DNA of 20,277 nucleotides, taken from an uncultured Bacteroidia bacterium (GTDB taxonomy: Bacteria > Bacteroidota > Bacteroidia > Bacteroidales > UBA932). Every line of letters starts with the position of its first letter. Positions within the stretch are counted from its first letter, which is position 1. The position numbers were made by a program, and so were the translations under genes. The notes below the pieces were generated by a model. The model made no database searches. It was not told where the DNA came from and was given only the letters and a program-made list of their open reading frames with translations. The stretch lies in NCBI GenBank assembly GCA_902795785.1, contig CADBMK010000019.1:1-20277 (forward strand), given 5' to 3'. Positions 7,988 to 13,189 of the stretch are shown one piece after another.

Positions 7988-9259
7988 TTAGTCAATTTTG
8001 TCGAATCCTGTATATGGTCTGAGAACTTCAGGGATGATAATTCCGTCAGGAGTCTGGTTGTCCTCAAGCAGGGCTGCAACCACTCTAGGAAGGGCGAGTG
8101 AGCTTCCGTTGAGGGTGTGGCAGAGCTGAGTCTTGCCGTTCTCATCCTTGTAGCGGCACTTCAGACGGTTTGCCTGGTATGTCTCGAAGTTGGATACAGA
8201 AGAAATCTCAAGCCAGCGGCCCTGGGCTGCGCTCCAGAGTTCGAAGTCATAGGTGATGGCAGAAGTGAAGGACATGTCACCGCCGCAGAGACGGAGAATC
8301 CTGTACTTGAGGCCAAGCTTGTTGACGAGGCTTTCTACGTGAGCCACCATATCGTCGAGGGCTGCGTAGCTGTTCTCAGGCTTCTCGATGCGGACGATCT
8401 CAACCTTGTCGAACTGGTGGAGACGGTTGAGTCCGCGTACGTCCTTACCGTATGAACCAGCCTCGCGGCGGAAGCAAGGAGTGTATGCGGTCAACTTCTT
8501 AGGAAGCTCGTTGTTCTGGAGGATGACGTCACGGAAGATATTGGTGACAGGAACCTCGGCTGTAGGTACCATATAGAAGTCGTCGAGGTTTGCGTGGTAC
8601 ATCTGGCCCTCCTTGTCAGGAAGCTGGCCGGTACCGAAACCTGATGCCGGGTTAACCATTACAGGCGGCTCTGTCTCCTGGTATCCTGCTGCTGTGTTCT
8701 GGTCAAGGAAGAAGTTGATAAGGGCTCTCTGGAGTTTTGCACCCTTTCCCTTGTAAACAGGGAAGCCGGCTCCGGTGATCTTCACACCGAGGTCGAAGTC
8801 GATGATGTCGTACTTCTTGCAGAGTTCCCAGTGAGGAACGGCTCCTTCAGGAAGGTTGACCTCAGGGCCACCCATCTTAACCACCTGGTTGTCCTCGGCA
8901 CCCTTTCCAGGGACAACGAGGTCACAAGGCATGTTAGGAAGGAGAACGAGCTGGTTCTCGAGTTCCTTGTTATTCTCTTCAGCCTTTGTGAGGAGTTCGT
9001 TTGACTTCTCCTTGAGGGCTGCTACTTCTTTCTTTGCTTCTTCAGCCTCGTCTTTCTTTCCCTCTTTCATGAGTTTGCCGATGGCTGCCGCCTTCTGCTT
9101 CTGCTCTGCAAGAAGGGCGTCGCTCTCTGTCTGGAGCTTCTTTCTGTTGTCGTCCAGTTCGAGGACTTTCTCTACGATGGCTCTTGCATCGAAATTCTTA
9201 ATTGCAAGCTTCTTGATGACGAATTCAGGATCGTCGCGAAGCACTTTGAGTGTGAGCAT
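7988..9259 (-). CDS. serS: Seryl-tRNA synthetase
   Basis: A class II aminoacyl-tRNA synthetase that charges tRNA-Ser (and tRNA-Sec where present) with serine in the cytoplasm. At 423 residues it has the normal SerRS length. It begins MLTLKVLRDDPEFVIKKL. Residues about 27-105 are the long antiparallel coiled coil that binds the tRNA variable arm, rich in K, E and A. TAEVPVTN at 233-240 is the SerRS active-site signature. Motif 2 starts at FRREAGSYGKD (263-273) and continues through RGLNRLHQF. Motif 3 is NGSSLALPRVVAALLEDNQ (384-402). The first ATG agrees with the family N-terminus. It lies downstream of the rpmA terminator, so it needs its own promoter or read-through; I see no clear TAnnTTTG in the short AT-rich gap. 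Confidence 0.98.
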   Translation of the reverse strand: MLTLKVLRDDPEFVIKKLAIKNFDARAIVEKVLELDDNRKKLQTESDALLAEQKQKAAAIGKLMKEGKKDEAEEAKKEVAALKEKSNELLTKAEENNKELENQLVLLPNMPCDLVVPGKGAEDNQVVKMGGPEVNLPEGAVPHWELCKKYDIIDFDLGVKITGAGFPVYKGKGAKLQRALINFFLDQNTAAGYQETEPPVMVNPASGFGTGQLPDKEGQMYHANLDDFYMVPTAEVPVTNIFRDVILQNNELPKKLTAYTPCFRREAGSYGKDVRGLNRLHQFDKVEIVRIEKPENSYAALDDMVAHVESLVNKLGLKYRILRLCGGDMSFTSAITYDFELWSAAQGRWLEISSVSNFETYQANRLKCRYKDENGKTQLCHTLNGSSLALPRVVAALLEDNQTPDGIIIPEVLRPYTGFDKID

Positions 9260-9295
9260 AATAATATATATGTATTAAATTTCCGTTGTCATTAA

Positions 9296-9339
9296 GCAAA
9301 AAAGAGGACCGCACCTAAACTCGAAGTGCAATCCTCTTT
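9296..9339 (-). terminator. Strong intrinsic terminator after rpmA
   Basis: On the minus strand AAGAGGATTGCAC pairs with GTGCGGTCCTCTT, giving a stem of about 13-14 bp with two G-T wobbles and an 11-base loop. A run of six T follows. It ends the rplU-rpmA transcript and separates it from serS. Confidence 0.88.
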
Positions 9340-9364
9340 ATTCATCAGTACAAATCCTTCGAGT

Positions 9365-9625
9365 CTAGTTCTCAAAAGGGATAACCGAAACGTAAGATTT
9401 GTCCTCTTTCTTCCTTGTGAACTTGACTGTACCGTCAACAAGTGCGTAAAGAGTGTGGTCCTTACCCATTCCGACGTTCTTGTCAGGATTGTGGACTGTA
9501 CCTCTCTGACGTACGATGATGTTTCCTGCCTTTACAGCTTCACCGCCGAATTTCTTGAGTCCGAGTCGCTTGCTCTGTGACTCACGACCGTTCTTAGAAC
9601 TACTTTGACCTTTCTTGTGTGCCAT
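9365..9625 (-). CDS. rpmA: 50S ribosomal protein L27
   Basis: L27 is a large-subunit protein whose N-terminal tail reaches toward the peptidyl-transferase centre. It has 86 residues, the usual length. The N-terminus MAHKKGQSSSKNGRESQSKR and the following LGLKKFGGEAVKAGNIIVRQ match the family almost throughout. The mature sequence starts directly at MAHKKG, without the short cleaved N-terminal extension seen in some Firmicutes. It lies 19 bases downstream of rplU and is preceded by a clear Shine-Dalgarno. A strong terminator follows the stop codon. Confidence 0.98.
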   Translation of the reverse strand: MAHKKGQSSSKNGRESQSKRLGLKKFGGEAVKAGNIIVRQRGTVHNPDKNVGMGKDHTLYALVDGTVKFTRKKEDKSYVSVIPFEN

Positions 9626-9633
9626 AATCTAAT

Positions 9634-9642
9634 TCCTCCTTT
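9634..9642 (-). promoter_or_regulatory. Strong Shine-Dalgarno for rpmA
   Basis: The minus strand reads AAAGGAGGA, ending 8 bases before the rpmA ATG. It is close to a perfect anti-16S match. It stands out because most genes in this window have no visible Shine-Dalgarno. Confidence 0.75.
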
Positions 9643-9644
9643 AA

Positions 9645-9956
9645 TTAAGCGATTGCGTCGATCTTGATCTTAGAGAGCTTCTGGCGATGGCCATTGCACT
9701 TCTGGAAACCCTTGCGACGGATCTTCTTGAAAACGAGAACCTTGTCGGCTTTAACATCATCCTCGAGAACAGTAGCCTTAACGACTGCGCCCTCTACGTA
9801 AGGTGAGCCAATCTTAACGGCACCCTCAGCGTCTACGAGGAGTACCTTGTTGAACTCAACAGCAGCACCCTTGGCAGCCGCGAGGCGGTTGACAAAGATT
9901 TCATTGCCAGCTTCTACCTTAAACTGCTGGCCTGCAATATCAACGATTGCGTACAT
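9645..9956 (-). CDS. rplU: 50S ribosomal protein L21
   Basis: L21 is a large-subunit protein that binds 23S rRNA. I place the start at 9956 (MYAIVDIAGQQFKVEAGN, 103 residues, the family's usual length). The reading frame stays open a further 53 codons upstream to 10115, but that part has no L21 similarity and covers the promoter. FKKIRRKGFQKCNGHRQ near the C-terminus is the conserved basic RNA-binding segment (family FKYKRRKxYRKxxGHRQ). It is the first gene of the rplU-rpmA unit, has a consensus promoter about 85 bases upstream, and diverges from the ATPase gene. Confidence 0.97.
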   Translation of the reverse strand: MYAIVDIAGQQFKVEAGNEIFVNRLAAAKGAAVEFNKVLLVDAEGAVKIGSPYVEGAVVKATVLEDDVKADKVLVFKKIRRKGFQKCNGHRQKLSKIKIDAIA

Positions 9957-9962
9957 AAATTG

Positions 9963-9980
9963 AAACTTATTTATAAGTTT
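9963..9980 (-). repeat. Leader hairpin just upstream of rplU
   Basis: AAACTTA and TAAGTTT form a perfect 7-bp stem around a four-base loop. The stem base is six bases before the rplU ATG. It is inside the inferred ~80-base transcribed leader. Ribosomal-protein leaders are often autoregulated, but I do not recognise this one as a known L21 leader. Confidence 0.5.
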
Positions 9981-10042
9981 GGACCGTAAGCGTCTGTCTT
10001 TCATACAGATCTTGATGAGCTTCCCGGCCATAAATCGGACTG

Positions 10043-10073
10043 CAAAAATATGAATTTTTGTTTTTTCGGCAAA
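10043..10073 (-). promoter_or_regulatory. Consensus Bacteroides-type promoter for rplU-rpmA
   Basis: On the minus strand TTTG (10073-10070), a 19-base spacer, and TATTTTTG (10050-10043) match the -33 / -7 pattern TTTG-N19-TAnnTTTG exactly. Transcription would begin a few bases downstream, near 10036-10039, giving a leader of about 80 bases. Confidence 0.8.
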
Positions 10074-10090
10074 ATATTTTCTTATTTTTG
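10057..10090 (+). promoter_or_regulatory. Candidate promoter for the ATPase gene, overlapping the rplU promoter
   Basis: TATTTTTG at 10083-10090 is an exact TAnnTTTG -7 element. The nearest TTTG is at 10057-10060, a spacer of 22 bases, slightly long. The inferred start near 10096 leaves a leader of about 30 bases before the ATG at 10128. The -33 region overlaps that of the divergent rplU promoter. Confidence 0.55.
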
Positions 10091-10127
10091 CGCTAACAAT
10101 GATGTTGCTTAACAAAAATTATTTAGT

Positions 10128-11306
10128 ATGGACAGCCCATTTATTTATGACACCTTCGTCACCGGGAAAAACTTCATCGGCCGAAAGTCAGAAGTCACGG
10201 CGCTCTCCAACATGCTTTCTGCGGGAGAAAACGTGGCTATTTATGAGCCGCCAAAGACTGGTAAGCATTCTTTGATTCAGCAGGCTTTGTTTAACATGAG
10301 AATGTCCCGTTTCCAGTTCATTTCATGTGAAATGTCTGTAATGGGATCCAGAACAGTACCGGAATTCCTTATTAAGTTTGCATCTACGGTTATGAGGGCC
10401 TGCGCTTCTACGGCTTTCGAGTACAGCGCAATCGTGGCCAATCATCTGAAAGATTCTCATTTTGTATTTGACCAGCAGAGATTCTCCGATTACGGCGAGC
10501 TGGTTTCCCTGAACTGGGATATTGAAGACAGTGATATACGTGCGGCCTTCATGCTTCCATATAAGCTGGCCGCAGAAATGGATCAACCTTTAATCGTCAT
10601 CCTGGATGACTTCCAGTGGGCGGCCCGCCTTGACGACGGAGGCAGGCTTCTCCGCTTCCTGGATGATGTCCTCCGCATTACCCAGCAGACACCGAAGCCG
10701 AAGTGCTCGTTCCTGATGTGCGGATCCGAGGCAAATGCCATGGCCGTCATATTTGAGAAGACGCGCTTCTTCTATAAGACAGTGGTCAGGCTTCCACTGA
10801 AGCCTTTTGACGGCAAAGATATTATCGATGCTGTTGTAAAGGGCTTCCTTGCAAGCGGAAAGGTTGCTGAAAAAGAGCAGCTTACGGCTGTGTGCAACCT
10901 GTTCAAGAATCATTTCTGGTATATTAACCACTTTGCGTCAATCTGCGACTATCTGTCCAAGGGTTTCATCTCCACTCCTGTGCTGATGGACAGCCTTTCA
11001 ATAATGATAGCCATTCACGAGCCGCGCTTCAAGTCCATAATGTCTGATCTGACCAACTTCCAGATCAGTTTCCTCAAGGCCATTATCGAAGGACACGTCC
11101 GCTTCAGTACGGCTGATGTGATCAACCGCTATACGCTGAACTCATCGGCCAATGTCAAGAGAGTGAAGGATGCCCTTATAAAGAAGGAGATAGTCATCTT
11201 TGACGAGAAGGATCATCCAAGGGTCGTCGACCCTCTGTTTGAATACTGGGTCACCAAATATTATTTCGGTCTGAAGCCTTCTGGAGAGGATGATTTGGAT
11301 TTTTAA
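10128..11306 (+). CDS. P-loop ATPase of uncharacterised function (archaeal-ATPase-like, with C-terminal winged helix)
   Basis: A 392-residue predicted soluble ATP-binding protein. FIGRKSEVTALSNML (residues 16-30) is the N-terminal GRxxE motif seen in STAND and archaeal-type ATPases. The Walker A position is EPPKTGKHSL (40-49): the GK is present, but the first Gly is Glu and the usual Ser/Thr after Lys is His47. The Walker B position is PLIVILDDFQW (153-163), with D160-D161. CSFLMCGSEANAM (193-205) resembles the sensor strand with GS. Residues about 310-375 look like a winged helix ending in VVDPLFEYWVTKYYF, similar to the DPxxxxWxxxYY tail of the archaeal ATPase family. No signal peptide or membrane segment is seen. 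It diverges from rplU and lies upstream of rimP. I cannot assign a cellular role; ATP hydrolysis is uncertain given the Walker A change. Confidence 0.8.
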   Translation: MDSPFIYDTFVTGKNFIGRKSEVTALSNMLSAGENVAIYEPPKTGKHSLIQQALFNMRMSRFQFISCEMSVMGSRTVPEFLIKFASTVMRACASTAFEYSAIVANHLKDSHFVFDQQRFSDYGELVSLNWDIEDSDIRAAFMLPYKLAAEMDQPLIVILDDFQWAARLDDGGRLLRFLDDVLRITQQTPKPKCSFLMCGSEANAMAVIFEKTRFFYKTVVRLPLKPFDGKDIIDAVVKGFLASGKVAEKEQLTAVCNLFKNHFWYINHFASICDYLSKGFISTPVLMDSLSIMIAIHEPRFKSIMSDLTNFQISFLKAIIEGHVRFSTADVINRYTLNSSANVKRVKDALIKKEIVIFDEKDHPRVVDPLFEYWVTKYYFGLKPSGEDDLDF

Positions 11307-11325
11307 TAAATAGGTGTTACCTTTG
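11294..11325 (+). promoter_or_regulatory. Consensus promoter for rimP-nusA-infB, starting inside the ATPase gene
   Basis: TTTG (11294-11297), a 20-base spacer and TACCTTTG (11318-11325) match the -33 / -7 pattern well. The -33 lies in the last codons of the ATPase gene. The predicted start, around 11330, is upstream of the terminator-like hairpin that precedes rimP, so transcripts must cross that hairpin. Confidence 0.6.
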
Positions 11326-11335
11326 CAATGTGATT

Positions 11336-11373
11336 GAGAGATAGGAGGACGCGAGTCTCCTATCTTTTGTTTT
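11336..11373 (+). terminator. Terminator-like hairpin between the ATPase gene and rimP
   Basis: GATAGGAG (11340-11347) pairs with CTCCTATC (11357-11364). The stem continues through AC/GT past one bulged G to a GCGA tetraloop, and A-T and G-T pairs extend it outward. TTTTGTTTT follows. It plausibly ends the ATPase transcript. Because the best rimP promoter lies upstream of it, it may also act as a leader attenuator. Confidence 0.78.
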
Positions 11374-11404
11374 ATAAAGAATCGACCGTACAAAGACCAT
11401 TACG

Positions 11405-11872
11405 ATGCTGGACAAGAAAGCAATTATCGAAGCGATGACGCCCGAGCTTGAAAGCCGCGGGTACTTCATCATTGATGTGAAGGTCAGCCAGGACAACGAC
11501 ATCGAATTTGTGTTTGACAAGGTTGAAGGAGACGTGGACATGGATGACTGCGTGGCTCTCAACGATGTCTTCCTTGGTAAATTTGACAGGGATCAGGAGG
11601 ATTACTCCCTTACCATGGCTTCGGCCGGACTGGATCAGCCTTTCAAGGTGTTCCGTCAGTTCCGCAAGGCTCTGGGAACCAAGGTTGAGGCTCAGATCAA
11701 GGGCGGCAAGAAGATCGTTGCCACTCTTGTAGACGCAACCGAGGAGAGTGTTGTCCTCAGATACAGCGTAAAGGAAGCTGTCGAGGGTAAAAAGAAGAAG
11801 GAACTCGTCGAGCATACCGACACCTTCACCATGGACCAGGTGAATGCCGTGCGTCCTTACATTGAATTTTAA
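11405..11872 (+). CDS. rimP: Ribosome maturation factor RimP
   Basis: RimP binds the immature 30S subunit and is needed for efficient small-subunit assembly. The protein is 155 residues, the normal size. It begins MLDKKAIIEAMTPELESRGYF and shows DVKVSQDNDIEFVFD, the first beta hairpin of the N-terminal domain. SAGLDQPFK at about residues 73-81 matches the family's SPGLDRPL/FK signature. The C-terminal half (about 85-155) is the SH3-like barrel, including KIVATLVDATEESVVLRY. It is the first gene of the common rimP-nusA-infB cluster and ends 20 bases before nusA. I see no Shine-Dalgarno. Confidence 0.94.
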   Translation: MLDKKAIIEAMTPELESRGYFIIDVKVSQDNDIEFVFDKVEGDVDMDDCVALNDVFLGKFDRDQEDYSLTMASAGLDQPFKVFRQFRKALGTKVEAQIKGGKKIVATLVDATEESVVLRYSVKEAVEGKKKKELVEHTDTFTMDQVNAVRPYIEF

Positions 11873-11892
11873 TAAGTTACATATATAATAAG

Positions 11893-13158
11893 ATGGAAAA
11901 AGAGAAAGAACCTACTCTCATTGACGCCTTCAAGGAGTTCAAAGAGATGAAGAACATCGACAGGGCTGTCATGATGGGTGTGCTTAAGGACGTATTCCTT
12001 ACACAGCTTGCAAAGACTTACGGAACAGCTGAGAATTTTGACGTGATCATCAACGTCGATAAGGGAGACTGCGAGATTTACCAGGATTTCAATATCGTCG
12101 AGACCGTCGAGAATCCTAACGCTGAAATCACGCTTGACCAGATCAAGGCTGAGACAGGTGACGACGACTACGAGATCGGTGACGTTTACACCAGAAAGTT
12201 CAGCCTCTCCAAGTTCGGCCGCCGCGGAATCCTCAATATCCGCCAGAACCTTCAGGGCCGTATCATGGATATCGACAAGGCCAACGTCTTCAAGAAGTAT
12301 TCCGGAAAGGTGGGCGAAATCTTTACCGGTGAGGTTTACCAGACATGGTCAAAGGAGGTTCTCATCCTTGACGAGGACGGCAACGAGCTTCACATGCCTA
12401 AGAGCGAGCAGATTCCGGGCGAGCACTTCAAGAAGAACGATACAGTCCGCGCCATTATCAAGAGCGTGGAGATGAAGAACAATACAACTCCGTATATCGT
12501 TCTTTCAAGAACTTCAAACGAGTTCCTTCAGAAACTCTTCGAGCAGGAGGTTCCGGAAATCCTCGATGGCCTTATCACCATCAAGAAGGTTGTCCGTGTT
12601 CCTGGCGAGCGCGCCAAGGTTGCCGTTGAGTCTTATGACGAGCGCGTTGACCCGATCGGAGCATGTATCGGTGTCAAGGGTTCACGTATCATCGGAATCG
12701 TACGTGAGCTCAGGAACGAGAACATCGATGTCCTTCAGTGGTCTAACAATACCGCTCTCCTTATTCAGAGAGCCCTCAATCCTGCAAGAACTTCTTCTAT
12801 CGACCTCGGTGAGAATCCTGAGGATAAGATTAAGGTATATATGCAGCCTGATGAGGTTAAGAAGGGTATCGGTAAGGGCGGATGCAACATCAAGCTTGCA
12901 GGTATGCTCGTAGGCCGTGAGATTGAGGTCTGGAGAGAGCTCCCTAAGGATGCCGAGGATGACGGTGAAGACGTTCTTCTCGACGAGTTCAACAATGAAA
13001 TCGACCAGTGGGTTATCGATCAGCTCAAGTCTATCGGTTGCGATACTGCCAAGAGCGTTCTCGCCATCGACCAGAGCGAGGTTGCTAAGCGCGCCGACCT
13101 TGACGACGAGACCGTGGCTCACGTATTCGAGGTCCTCAGGGCAGAGTTCGAGGACTAA
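11893..13158 (+). CDS. nusA: Transcription termination/antitermination factor NusA
   Basis: NusA binds RNA polymerase and nascent RNA, modulating pausing, intrinsic termination and antitermination. The protein has 421 residues. About residues 1-130 form the polymerase-binding N-terminal domain (GRRGILNIRQNLQGRI). About 135-205 are the S1 domain (VGEIFTGEVYQTWSKEVLIL). KH domains follow: VVRVPGERAKVAVESYD, then VDPIGACIGVKGSRI and GIGKGGCNIKLAGMLVGREI. Residues about 372-418 (WVIDQLKSIGCDTAKSVLAI, then the LDDETVAHVFEVL helix) resemble a single helix-hairpin-helix repeat, not the two acidic repeats of E. coli NusA. The gene lies between rimP and infB as usual. A terminator-like hairpin in the operon leader would be a natural target for feedback by NusA, which is inference. 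Confidence 0.97.
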   Translation: MEKEKEPTLIDAFKEFKEMKNIDRAVMMGVLKDVFLTQLAKTYGTAENFDVIINVDKGDCEIYQDFNIVETVENPNAEITLDQIKAETGDDDYEIGDVYTRKFSLSKFGRRGILNIRQNLQGRIMDIDKANVFKKYSGKVGEIFTGEVYQTWSKEVLILDEDGNELHMPKSEQIPGEHFKKNDTVRAIIKSVEMKNNTTPYIVLSRTSNEFLQKLFEQEVPEILDGLITIKKVVRVPGERAKVAVESYDERVDPIGACIGVKGSRIIGIVRELRNENIDVLQWSNNTALLIQRALNPARTSSIDLGENPEDKIKVYMQPDEVKKGIGKGGCNIKLAGMLVGREIEVWRELPKDAEDDGEDVLLDEFNNEIDQWVIDQLKSIGCDTAKSVLAIDQSEVAKRADLDDETVAHVFEVLRAEFED

Positions 13159-13189
13159 TTATAAACGCATATAAAATAAAGGGGTTAAT

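Noticed and set aside
9957..10115. 53-codon N-terminal extension of L21
   Set aside because: The L21 family starts at MYAIV. The extension covers the consensus promoter and leader and has no similarity to L21.
11361..11369. TATCTTTTG as a second rimP promoter after the hairpin
   Set aside because: It has one base too many between TA and TTTG, and the nearest TTG is about 24 bases upstream. It also lies within the terminator stem and T-run.
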